A stretch of DNA of 5,426 nucleotides. It comes from Corynebacterium accolens (GTDB lineage Bacteria; Actinomycetota; Actinomycetes; Mycobacteriales; Mycobacteriaceae). Shown one piece after another: positions 1-5,426 of the stretch. The position numbers and the translations under genes were made by a program. The stretch lies in the NCBI RefSeq assembly GCF_030515985.1, contig NZ_CP100376.1, forward strand, positions 151,319 through 156,744, given 5' to 3'. The notes beneath the pieces were generated by a model, which ran no database searches, had not been told where the DNA came from, and saw nothing but the letters and a program-made list of their open reading frames with translations. Within the stretch, counting starts at the first letter, position 1. The number at the start of each line of letters is the position of its first letter.

Positions 1-981
1 GGCCGCAACCGCCGCAAGTACAACCAGTTGGTGCAGGTCGATACCGTCAATGGGATCGATCCTGAAGAGGCTAAGCAGCGCCCGCACTTTAATAAGCTGA
101 CACCGCTGTATCCCAACCAGCGACTGCGCTTGGAAACGGATCCGAAGATCCTGACCACCCGCGTCATCGACCTGATCATGCCGATTGGTAAGGGCCAGCG
201 CGCGCTCATCGTCTCGCCGCCGAAGGCCGGTAAGACCACGATTTTGCAAAATATCGCGAATGCGATTGCCACCAATAACCCCGAGTGCTACCTCATGGTC
301 GTGCTGGTGGATGAGCGCCCCGAAGAGGTCACGGATATGCAGCGCTCGGTGAAGGGCGAGGTCATTTCTTCCACCTTTGACCGCCCGCCCTCAGAGCACA
401 CCTCCGTCTCCGAGCTGGCCATCGAGCGCGCCAAGCGCTTGGTGGAGCAGGGCAAGGACGTCGTGGTGCTGCTGGATTCCATTACTCGCCTGGGCCGCGC
501 CTACAACAACTCCTCCCCGGCATCGGGCCGCATCCTGTCCGGTGGTGTGGACTCCAATGCGCTCTACCCGCCAAAGCGCTTCTTGGGCGCTGCCCGCAAT
601 ATCGAAGAGGGCGGTTCGCTGACCATCATCGCCACCGCGATGGTGGAGACCGGTTCTACTGGCGATACCGTCATCTTCGAGGAATTCAAGGGTACGGGCA
701 ACGCAGAGCTGAAGCTGGACCGCGGGATCTCGGAACGCCGCGTATTCCCGGCGGTGGATGTCAACCCCTCTGGTACCCGCAAGGACGAGCTCCTGCTGGT
801 GCCTGAGGAGGCGCGCATTATGACCAAACTGCGCCGCATCCTGTCGGCCCTGGATTCCCACCAGGCAATTGACCTGTTGATCAAGCAGCTTAAGAAGACC
901 CGCTCGAATGGCGAGTTCCTCATGCAGGTGGCTTCTTCTGCACCAATGGCTGCGGATAAGGACGAGGAAGACTATGTCTAA
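1..981 (+). CDS. rho: Transcription termination factor Rho, C-terminal part (5'-truncated by the window edge)
   Basis: Rho is a hexameric RNA-dependent ATPase/helicase that loads on nascent RNA and stops RNA polymerase. The frame is open from base 1, so the start lies upstream; 326 codons are visible. They cover the connector after the RNA-binding domain (arginine/lysine-rich GRNRRKYNQ, then VQVDTVNG) and the whole RecA-like ATPase domain. Visible motifs, in window residues: Walker A PPKAGKTT at 73-80, the [13 protein letters not shown] segment near 104-116, Walker [11 protein letters not shown] at 154-163, Q-loop [12 protein letters not shown] at 175-186, and R-loop EEFKGTGN at 227-234. E. 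coli has lysine in the Q-loop where R177 stands here; this is a conservative change. The tail is short and acidic (DKDEEDYV). The stop TAA overlaps the prfA start. The family identity is certain; the N-terminal domain, often enlarged and basic in actinobacteria, cannot be judged. Confidence 0.98.
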   Translation, partial: GRNRRKYNQLVQVDTVNGIDPEEAKQRPHFNKLTPLYPNQRLRLETDPKILTTRVIDLIMPIGKGQRALIVSPPKAGKTTILQNIANAIATNNPECYLMVVLVDERPEEVTDMQRSVKGEVISSTFDRPPSEHTSVSELAIERAKRLVEQGKDVVVLLDSITRLGRAYNNSSPASGRILSGGVDSNALYPPKRFLGAARNIEEGGSLTIIATAMVETGSTGDTVIFEEFKGTGNAELKLDRGISERRVFPAVDVNPSGTRKDELLLVPEEARIMTKLRRILSALDSHQAIDLLIKQLKKTRSNGEFLMQVASSAPMAADKDEEDYV

Positions 982-2050
982 TCAAGTTTCCATGGTTGAT
1001 GACATTGTGTCGGAATACCAGGGTATTGAAATGCAGATGGGTGACCCAGAAACCGCCGGCGATCAGCAGGCTTTTCGCAAGCTATCCAAGCGGTACGCGG
1101 AGCTGCGCCCCATCATCAAGGTCAACGAGGAGCTGACCCAGGCGCGCGAGGATCTCGCGGACGCCAAGGAGATGGCTTATGAAGACCACGACTTCCAGGA
1201 AGAAGCGGACCGCCTAGCAGCGTCCGTGGAAGAGCTGGAAGAAAAGCTGGCAGACCTGCTCGCCCCGCGCGATGAGCAGGACTCGGAAGACATCATCATG
1301 GAGATCAAGGCCGGCGCCGGCGGTGAAGAGGCCGCGCTCTTTGCCGGCGACTTGGCCCGCATGTATGAGCGTTTTGCCGATAAGATCGACTTTAAGTGGG
1401 AGGTCTTGGGCCTTAACGAGTCCGATTTGGGCGGCGTGAAGGACATGACCATTTCCTTCCGCGCTAAGTCTCCGACGCGCGATGGCGCGTGGTCCGTCTT
1501 CAAGTTTGAAGGCGGCGTGCACCGCGTGCAGCGCGTGCCGGTCACGGAATCGCAGGGCCGCATTCAGACTTCTGCCGCTGGCGTGCTGGTGTACCCAGAG
1601 CCGGAAGAGGTGGAATCGGTCAATATCGATGACAAGGATATCCGCGTCGATGTGTACCGCTCCTCCGGTAAGGGTGGTCAGGGTGTGAACACCACCGACT
1701 CCGCGGTGCGCATTACCCACCTGCCCACGGGGCTCATCGTTACCTGCCAGAAGGAACGTTCGCAGATCCAGAACAAGGCCCGCGCCCTGCAGGTGCTGCA
1801 GGCCCGCCTGGACCAGATGGAACGCGAGGCCCGCGAGGCCGAGGCTGGCGAGCAGCGCGCCTCCCAGGTGCGCACCATGGACCGCTCCGAGCGCGTGCGC
1901 ACCTACAACTGGCCCGAAAACCGCATCACGGATCACCGCATTGGCTACAAGGCCAATAACCTGGATTCCGTGTTGAACGGCGATATGCAGGATCTCATCA
2001 AGGCCCTGCAGGACCAAGAGCGCGCCGAGCGCCTTGAGGCCGAGGGGTAA
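974..2050 (+). CDS. prfA: Peptide chain release factor 1 (RF1), UAA/UAG-specific
   Basis: RF1 enters the ribosomal A site at UAA or UAG and triggers hydrolysis of peptidyl-tRNA. The 358-aa product has the usual RF1 length. The stop-codon-reading tripeptide is P189-V190-T191 within [14 protein letters not shown], which is the RF1 type (PxT) and not the SPF of RF2. The catalytic GGQ is G234-G235-Q236 within [13 protein letters not shown], followed by RITHLPTG and [13 protein letters not shown]. The N-terminal third (about residues 25-100) is rich in charged heptad-like sequence, as in the helical domain 1. ATG at 974 is chosen because the product then begins [10 protein letters not shown] like other RF1 proteins and a GAGGA sequence (964-968) lies 5 nt upstream; an in-frame ATG at 908 would add 22 unrelated residues deep inside rho. 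The start overlaps the rho stop by 8 nt, suggesting translational coupling. The stop is TAA. Confidence 0.98.
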   Translation: MSNQVSMVDDIVSEYQGIEMQMGDPETAGDQQAFRKLSKRYAELRPIIKVNEELTQAREDLADAKEMAYEDHDFQEEADRLAASVEELEEKLADLLAPRDEQDSEDIIMEIKAGAGGEEAALFAGDLARMYERFADKIDFKWEVLGLNESDLGGVKDMTISFRAKSPTRDGAWSVFKFEGGVHRVQRVPVTESQGRIQTSAAGVLVYPEPEEVESVNIDDKDIRVDVYRSSGKGGQGVNTTDSAVRITHLPTGLIVTCQKERSQIQNKARALQVLQARLDQMEREAREAEAGEQRASQVRTMDRSERVRTYNWPENRITDHRIGYKANNLDSVLNGDMQDLIKALQDQERAERLEAEG

Positions 2051-2059
2051 TCGCGGTCG

Positions 2060-2893
2060 ATGAAATCGTACGGTGAGGCGCTGCGCCATGGGGTGCAGCG
2101 CCTTCGCGTTGCTGGAGTAGGAAGCCCCGAGTGGGATACGCGGATCCTCATCTCCCACCTCATTCACTGTGGGCATTTGGATATTCCGCTGCATGAGCCG
2201 CCCATGCCCGGCTTTGACATAGCCTTCCAGGCGCTATTGCGCAGGCGGGAACAGCGCGAGCCGCTGCAATACGTGCTGGGTACGGCGTGGTTTGGGCCCT
2301 TGGAATTGAAGGTGGGCCCAGGCGTATTCATCCCGCGCCCGGAAACGGAGGTGATGGCGGACTGGGCGGTCCACCACGCCCCCGGCCCGCGCATGGTGGA
2401 TTTGTGCTCGGGCTCGGGCGCGCTGGCGCTCTACCTGCAGCATTACGTACCACAGGCGGAGGTTAAGGCAGTAGAGCTTTCCGATGCCGCCCTCGAGTTC
2501 ACCCGCGCCAATACTCTCGGCACCGGGATAGAGGTGGTGCAGGCGGACGCGACCGACAGCCAGACTCTGGCGGACTGGGATGGCACGGTCGATCTCGTGG
2601 TGAGCAACCCGCCATACGTTCCGGAAGATCCGAACCTGCAACCGGAGGTATATCACGATCCGCACGTGGCCGTCTTCGGCGGCGATGACGGCATGGGAGT
2701 AATCCGCGGGTTGATTCCCACCATCGCCAGGCTATTGCGGCCCGGTGGGGTCATGGCGATTGAACACGACGATACGACTGGCGATGCCGTGCGCGATGCG
2801 GTGGGTGACCACGGCGGCTTTTCCCATATCGCTCCGCTTAAGGACTTAACAGGCACGCCGCGCTTTATTACCGCACAGCGCGCGGTAGACTAA
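2060..2893 (+). CDS. prmC: Release factor glutamine N5-methyltransferase PrmC (HemK)
   Basis: PrmC uses S-adenosylmethionine to methylate the side-chain amide of the GGQ glutamine in RF1 and RF2, raising termination efficiency. The 277-aa product is of normal length. The N-terminal helical domain (about 1-75) precedes GVFIPRPETE near residues 89-98. The SAM-binding motif I is VDLCSGSGALAL starting at V113, with Cys in place of the first Gly seen in many homologues. The substrate-glutamine-binding NPPY is at N183-P184-P185-Y186. Near the C-terminus IEHDDTTGD and the closing LTGTPRFITAQR are as in actinobacterial members. The ATG is 9 nt after the prfA stop and in the same frame; no earlier in-frame start exists after that stop. 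The likely ribosome site, GAGGGG at 2042-2047, is rather far (12 nt), so coupling to prfA translation is likely. It sits directly behind the gene for its substrate, which supports the assignment. Confidence 0.96.
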   Translation: MKSYGEALRHGVQRLRVAGVGSPEWDTRILISHLIHCGHLDIPLHEPPMPGFDIAFQALLRRREQREPLQYVLGTAWFGPLELKVGPGVFIPRPETEVMADWAVHHAPGPRMVDLCSGSGALALYLQHYVPQAEVKAVELSDAALEFTRANTLGTGIEVVQADATDSQTLADWDGTVDLVVSNPPYVPEDPNLQPEVYHDPHVAVFGGDDGMGVIRGLIPTIARLLRPGGVMAIEHDDTTGDAVRDAVGDHGGFSHIAPLKDLTGTPRFITAQRAVD

Positions 2894-2910
2894 GGCATCA
2901 CCGTCGGGCA

Positions 2911-2918
2911 AGAAGGGG
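2911..2918 (+). promoter_or_regulatory. Ribosome binding site of tsaC
   Basis: AGAAGGGG ends 7 nt before ATG 2926. A TTG at 2923 is also in frame directly before this ATG, but the spacing (4 nt) is worse, so ATG 2926 is preferred. The difference is one residue. Confidence 0.7.
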
Positions 2919-2925
2919 ATAATTG

Positions 2926-3594
2926 ATGCAAGGAAAAATTTATAATTGCGCCGATGACACCGAGCGTGAGGAAGGCGTGAGCATCGCCACCAAGGCCGCC
3001 AAGTCTGGGCGGCTCGTGGTCATGCCCACCGATACGCTGTACGGTTTGGGCTGCGATGCCTTCGATAATGACGCGGTAGCCAATCTACTTGCCACTAAGC
3101 AGCGTGGGCCGGATATGCCGGTTCCCGTGCTCGTCGGCTCCTGGAACACCGTTCGCGGCCTCGTCGCCTCGTATCCCGATTCCACCCGTGACCTCGTTGA
3201 AGCCTTTTGGCCAGGCGGACTATCCATCGTCGTGCCGCAGGCCCCGTCCCTGCCGTGGAACTTAGGTGATACCCGCGGTACCGTCATGCTGCGGATGCCC
3301 CTTCACCCGATTGCCATCGAGCTTTTGCGCGAGGTGGGGCCGATGGCGGTCTCTTCTGCCAATATTTCTGGACACCAACCGCCGACGACCGCGCAAATGG
3401 CCAAGGCTCAACTGGGCAAGGCCGTCACCGTGTATTTGGACGGGGGAGAAACGGACATCGGCAAGCCCTCGACCATCATTGACCTCGCCGGTGACCATCC
3501 ATACCTGCTGCGGGAGGGTGCATTATCCGCAGAGGAGATCGGTGAGGTCCTCGGCGTCTCGGCTGACTCGTTGCGCACCCGGCCCCAAGGATAG
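2926..3594 (+). CDS. tsaC: L-threonylcarbamoyladenylate synthase, TsaC/YrdC/Sua5 family
   Basis: Enzymes of this family make threonylcarbamoyl-AMP from threonine, bicarbonate and ATP; TsaB/D/E-type partners then transfer it to A37 of ANN-decoding tRNAs, giving t6A. The 222-aa product consists of the single YrdC fold: PTDTLYGLGCDAF at residues 34-46, the basic K58-x-R60 of TKQRGPDMPVPVLV, FWPGGLSIVV at 94-103, RMP at 123-125, SSANISG at 143-149, and KPSTIIDL at 180-187. It lacks the extra C-terminal domain of long Sua5 proteins, so it is of the short TsaC/YrdC type. The final 25 residues (SAEEIGEVLG...) are typical of bacterial members. It follows prmC after 32 nt with no visible terminator, and its stop overlaps the next gene's ribosome site. 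In Mycobacterium a homologue holds the same place between hemK and rfe. Family assignment is firm; the enzymatic role is by homology. YciO-like paralogues of less certain function are the alternative. Confidence 0.93.
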   Translation: MQGKIYNCADDTEREEGVSIATKAAKSGRLVVMPTDTLYGLGCDAFDNDAVANLLATKQRGPDMPVPVLVGSWNTVRGLVASYPDSTRDLVEAFWPGGLSIVVPQAPSLPWNLGDTRGTVMLRMPLHPIAIELLREVGPMAVSSANISGHQPPTTAQMAKAQLGKAVTVYLDGGETDIGKPSTIIDLAGDHPYLLREGALSAEEIGEVLGVSADSLRTRPQG

Positions 3595-3600
3595 AAGGAG
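3593..3600 (+). promoter_or_regulatory. Ribosome binding site deciding the GTG start of wecA
   Basis: AGAAGGAG is a strong Shine-Dalgarno sequence 8 nt upstream of GTG 3609. It overlaps the last two bases of the tsaC stop TAG (3592-3594). It supports the GTG start over later internal starts and implies joint translation of the two genes. Confidence 0.8.
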
Positions 3601-3608
3601 CATTTCGC

Positions 3609-4784
3609 GTGAGCGGCACTGGCGTACCGCTGCGCGAGTTGGCCTTGGTCATCCTCGTTGCAGCGACATTTACCTACCTGACCACCGGCGTGGTGCGATC
3701 CTTTTTGGTCCGCACAGGCCGGGTGGCAGAAATTCGCCTGCGCGATTCCCACTCTCAGCCCACGCCCCGCATGGGCGGGCTCGCCATGTTTACCGGCTTC
3801 GGCGCGGCGATATTCCTCGCAGCCCAGCTTCCAGCCTTGACTCGCGGGTTCATGCCCGTCACCCCGGAAATGAGCGCGGTGATGTGGGCGGCGCTGGCCA
3901 TCGTGCTTGTTGGCGTTGCCGATGACTACCTAGAGCTCGGCGCCCTCATCAAGCTTTTTGGGCAGCTCTTTGCCGCCGCGCTCATGAGTGGCCTGGGCCT
4001 GACGTGGACGTTGCTTTTCATCCCCTTCGGTGGCGGGACCACGGTAGTGCTCGACCAGATTCAAAGCACCCTGCTTACCGCGTTTTTCACCGTGCTCCTT
4101 ATCAATGCCATCAACTTCGTCGACGGCCTCGATGGCCTCGCAGCAGGACTTGGGCTTATCGCCGGTGGCGCCATCTTGGTCTTTTCGCTCACCGTTCTGC
4201 ATGACCAGGGCGGGGCGGTATCGGCGTATCCACCCGCTATCATCAGCGCTGCGTTGGTGGGGATGTGTGCGGGCTTTTTGCCCCATAACTTTGAACCCTC
4301 GCGAATCTTTATGGGCGATTCCGGCTCCATGCTCATCGGGCTCTTGCTCGCCGCGGCTTCTACTTCGGCCTCGGGCAAGATCAATATGTCGCTCTACGGC
4401 ACCGTGGACATGGTGGCGCTTATGTCACCCATCCTCGTGGTGATCGCAGCGGTGTTTATTCCAGTCCTAGACCTTGTCTGGGCGGTTATTCGTCGCCTGT
4501 CTCAGGGCCGTTCGCCATTTTCTGCGGATAAGGCGCATATCCACCATCGCTTGTTGTCGTTGGGGCATACGCACCGGCGCACTGTGCTCGTGTTGTACCT
4601 CTGGGTATCCGCGGTGGCCTTCGGTGCGGTGTCTTTTTCCATCGTGCCGGCTCCAGTAGCGATCGGCCTGTCCATCACGGCATTATTGGTTGCCTTTGGT
4701 GCGACCTTGATCCCACTGCGGCAGGGCAAGATTGGCCTCCGGTCATCGGATGATTGCGTATTGCATGACTCTCCGAGCGCGTGA
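3609..4784 (+). CDS. wecA: Polyprenyl-phosphate GlcNAc-1-phosphate transferase, WecA/Rfe/TagO family (membrane)
   Basis: Members transfer a sugar-1-phosphate from a UDP-sugar to polyprenyl phosphate on the inner face of the membrane. In mycobacteria and corynebacteria WecA (Rfe) uses UDP-GlcNAc and decaprenyl phosphate, starting the linker that anchors arabinogalactan to peptidoglycan. The 391-aa product is almost wholly hydrophobic, with about 10-11 predicted membrane helices. Cytoplasmic motifs are in family order: RDSHSQPTPRMGG at 45-57, the Mg-binding aspartates D105-D106 in GVADDYLELG, NFVDGLDGLAAG at 169-180 (D172, D175), FMGDSGSM at 234-241 (D237), and HIHHRLLSLGH from H310. The HIHHR form is that of WecA/TagO enzymes rather than MraY. 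Translation starts at GTG with a strong ribosome site. The short polar tail (SSDDCVLHDSPSA) is not recognisable. Substrate is inferred from family and lineage; another UDP-HexNAc cannot be excluded. Confidence 0.93.
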   Translation: MSGTGVPLRELALVILVAATFTYLTTGVVRSFLVRTGRVAEIRLRDSHSQPTPRMGGLAMFTGFGAAIFLAAQLPALTRGFMPVTPEMSAVMWAALAIVLVGVADDYLELGALIKLFGQLFAAALMSGLGLTWTLLFIPFGGGTTVVLDQIQSTLLTAFFTVLLINAINFVDGLDGLAAGLGLIAGGAILVFSLTVLHDQGGAVSAYPPAIISAALVGMCAGFLPHNFEPSRIFMGDSGSMLIGLLLAAASTSASGKINMSLYGTVDMVALMSPILVVIAAVFIPVLDLVWAVIRRLSQGRSPFSADKAHIHHRLLSLGHTHRRTVLVLYLWVSAVAFGAVSFSIVPAPVAIGLSITALLVAFGATLIPLRQGKIGLRSSDDCVLHDSPSA

Positions 4785-4787
4785 TGT

Positions 4788-4794
4788 AGGGTGA
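4788..4794 (+). promoter_or_regulatory. Ribosome binding site bearing on the start of the AtpI-like gene
   Basis: AGGGTGA at this place can pair with the 16S rRNA tail mainly through GGTGA. It directly abuts ATG 4795 but lies 6 nt before GTG 4801, so it fits the GTG start better. The pairing is modest. Confidence 0.4.
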
Positions 4795-5226
4795 ATGTCC
4801 GTGAGTGACACAACGGAAAATGTTAATTTCGATGACCCGCGCGTGCCGCTGCAGCGCGCCGTAAAGAAGGGGGCTACCGCCCTCGGCATCTTTACCATCA
4901 TTTCCCTCGCCGTCTGGGGCGGGGCACAAGGTGTCGCCGGGCTCTGGGGCGTTATCGTCGGCGCTGCCCTCGGCGGCGGCTTTGTCTTGTTTACCGCTTT
5001 ATCGGTCCTTTTTACCGCGAACTCGACGCCCTCAACCACCATCGCGGTGGTATTGGGCGGCTGGCTTATCAAGCTGATCGTGCTTATCGGCGTGCTGGCC
5101 ATTATCCGGGACATGGATTTCTATGACACCTGGGCGCTTTTTCTTACTGTCGTCGTCGCACTCATCGTTACCTTAGGCTCCGAAGTCTGGGCCGTGGTTA
5201 CCTCTCGGGTCACCTACGTGTCCTAA
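4795..5226 (+). CDS. Small four-helix membrane protein, AtpI-like (upstream of ATP synthase genes by synteny)
   Basis: The 143-aa product (141 aa if GTG 4801 is the start) has a polar N-terminus (about 1-24) and four hydrophobic stretches: about 27-45, 47-72, 82-104 and 113-137. The second is glycine-rich (GVIVGAALGGG), as in AtpI/UncI-type proteins, which are linked to assembly of the ATP synthase c-ring or Mg uptake in other bacteria. A lysine lies in the third helix (WLIKLIVLIG). Sequence likeness to classical AtpI is weak by eye; the assignment rests mainly on topology, size and place, since mycobacteria and corynebacteria have such a gene between rfe/wecA and atpB. An in-frame TGA at 4792-4794 excludes earlier starts. 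It begins 10-16 nt after wecA and is followed at once by a strong terminator, so it is the last gene of this run. The function is not proven. Confidence 0.8.
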   Translation: MSVSDTTENVNFDDPRVPLQRAVKKGATALGIFTIISLAVWGGAQGVAGLWGVIVGAALGGGFVLFTALSVLFTANSTPSTTIAVVLGGWLIKLIVLIGVLAIIRDMDFYDTWALFLTVVVALIVTLGSEVWAVVTSRVTYVS

Positions 5227-5248
5227 CCCGCGCCCACATTAGGGCTTA

Positions 5249-5285
5249 GCCGTCGCGCACTGGGGTGGTGCGCGGCGGCCTTTTT
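5249..5285 (+). terminator. Intrinsic (Rho-independent) terminator after the AtpI-like gene
   Basis: The arms 5249-5260 (GCCGTCGCGCAC) and 5268-5279 (GTGCGCGGCGGC) pair over 12 bp with a single G-U wobble, around the 7-nt loop TGGGGTG. One C and then five T (5281-5285) follow. It begins 22 nt after the stop of the AtpI-like gene. This is the only convincing intrinsic terminator in the window and probably ends the transcription unit that includes prfA to the AtpI-like gene. Confidence 0.92.
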
Positions 5286-5317
5286 ATGCCTGCATGCTGG
5301 CATTAATGGCAGGCCGC

Positions 5318-5349
5318 CACCCCCGAGGAGGTGTGTTGGCTTGGGGGTG
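5318..5349 (+). repeat. Long inverted repeat (hairpin) in the intergenic region
   Basis: CACCCCCGAG (5318-5327) pairs with CTTGGGGGTG (5340-5349) over 10 bp with one G-U wobble, leaving a 12-nt loop. No T-run follows, so it is not an ordinary terminator. It contains an AGGAGG sequence (5326-5331) partly in the stem and partly in the loop. It could be an RNA hairpin in a leader transcript or a protein-binding site; its role is unknown. Confidence 0.5.
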
Positions 5350-5363
5350 TGATCAAATGCACG
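5348..5363 (+). promoter_or_regulatory. Candidate GlxR/CRP-family operator
   Basis: The 16-bp TGTGATCAAATGCACG matches the corynebacterial GlxR (cAMP receptor family) pattern TGTGA-N6-TCACA with a perfect left half and 3 of 5 bases (CAC) in the right half. A second isolated TGTGA lies at 5366-5370, 18 bp further on. The position between a terminator and the expected start of ATP synthase genes fits a regulated promoter region. No convincing -35/-10 pair was found, so this is a motif match only. Confidence 0.45.
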
Positions 5364-5426
5364 TTTGTGAATTAGGCAGGAATAGCGCGGTTTTGTCTGC
5401 CAAAAGACGGATATGGCGGTATCGGG

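Larger units (their letters stand above)
5286..5426. other. Intergenic stretch with no confident gene, probable upstream region of the next operon
   Basis: After the terminator no recognisable protein is encoded up to the window edge. The stretch holds small inverted repeats (GCCTGC 5288-5293 with GCAGGC 5309-5314; GGCAG 5375-5379 with CTGCC 5397-5401), the 5318-5349 hairpin and a GlxR-like site. By synteny it is likely the promoter and leader region of atpB, but atpB itself is not reached. A short open frame from TTG 5336 runs off the edge and resembles nothing known to me. Confidence 0.5.

Noticed and set aside
391..861. Minus-strand open frame of 156 codons inside rho
   Set aside because: Opposite the highly conserved ATPase domain of rho; no motif and no promoter or ribosome site.
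908..973. Upstream extension of prfA to ATG 908
   Set aside because: The 22 added residues ([11 protein letters not shown]...) do not resemble RF1 and lie in rho's coding region; ATG 974 has the better ribosome site and a normal RF1 N-terminus.
1214..2194. Long minus-strand open frame (326 codons) opposite prfA and the prmC start
   Set aside because: It lies wholly opposite two certain genes, its composition (many H, A, L, G) is that of a complement of GC-rich codons, and no family motif is visible.
3266..3925. Plus-strand open frame of 219 codons spanning the tsaC-wecA junction
   Set aside because: It overlaps both well-supported genes in another frame, is rich in R, P and S as expected for a shadow frame, and has no ribosome site or recognisable domain.
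5379..5383. GGAAT as a possible SigH-type -35 element
   Set aside because: No GTT-type -10 element is found 16-21 nt downstream before the window edge, so the match is only five bases.
5393..5425. Housekeeping promoter with TTGTCT and TATGGC or TATCGG
   Set aside because: Spacings are 13 or 21 nt and neither -10 has the final T of TANNNT; not supportable.
1..5426. Mobile elements, CRISPR arrays, tRNA or rRNA genes
   Set aside because: No transposase, integrase, spaced direct repeats or tRNA/rRNA-like sequence was seen; genes are tightly packed and of uniform character.

Overview
This GC-rich window is a compact run of plus-strand genes. It is best read as the chromosome of a Corynebacterium or a close actinobacterial relative. 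Three things suggest this: the gene order matches the mycobacterial/corynebacterial neighbourhood that leads into the F1Fo ATP synthase genes, the proteins have actinobacterial wording (for example the Rho segments and the PrmC EHDDTTGD segment), and a WecA-type enzyme of the kind that starts arabinogalactan synthesis is present. The species cannot be decided from this window.

Layout: (1) 1-981, the C-terminal ATPase part of transcription terminator Rho; its start lies outside the window. (2) 974-2050, prfA (peptide release factor 1), overlapping rho by 8 nt. (3) 2060-2893, prmC, the methyltransferase that modifies the GGQ glutamine of release factors. (4) 2926-3594, a TsaC/YrdC/Sua5-type threonylcarbamoyl-AMP synthase for tRNA t6A. 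(5) 3609-4784, a WecA/Rfe-type polyprenyl-phosphate GlcNAc-1-phosphate transferase. (6) 4795- or 4801-5226, a small four-helix membrane protein in the position and shape of the AtpI-like gene before atpB. (7) 5227-5426, about 200 nt without a confident gene. It holds a strong intrinsic terminator (5249-5285), a second long hairpin (5318-5349) and a GlxR/CRP-like operator match (5348-5363).

How they work together: gaps between genes are -8, 9, 31, 14 and 10-16 nt and no terminator is visible until 5249, so rho-prfA-prmC-tsaC-wecA-atpI-like could be one transcription unit. Rho, RF1, PrmC and TsaC all serve transcription termination or translation; RF1 and PrmC are a substrate-enzyme pair. WecA serves cell-wall synthesis. 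The AtpI-like protein points to the ATP synthase genes expected just beyond the right edge, which the terminator would insulate from this unit.

No new biological system is evident: the six genes are conserved housekeeping genes. The parts most worth a second look are the structured, possibly regulatory 200 nt at the right end, the tight rho-prfA junction (no rpmE between them, unlike Mycobacterium), and the in-frame prfA-prmC junction.
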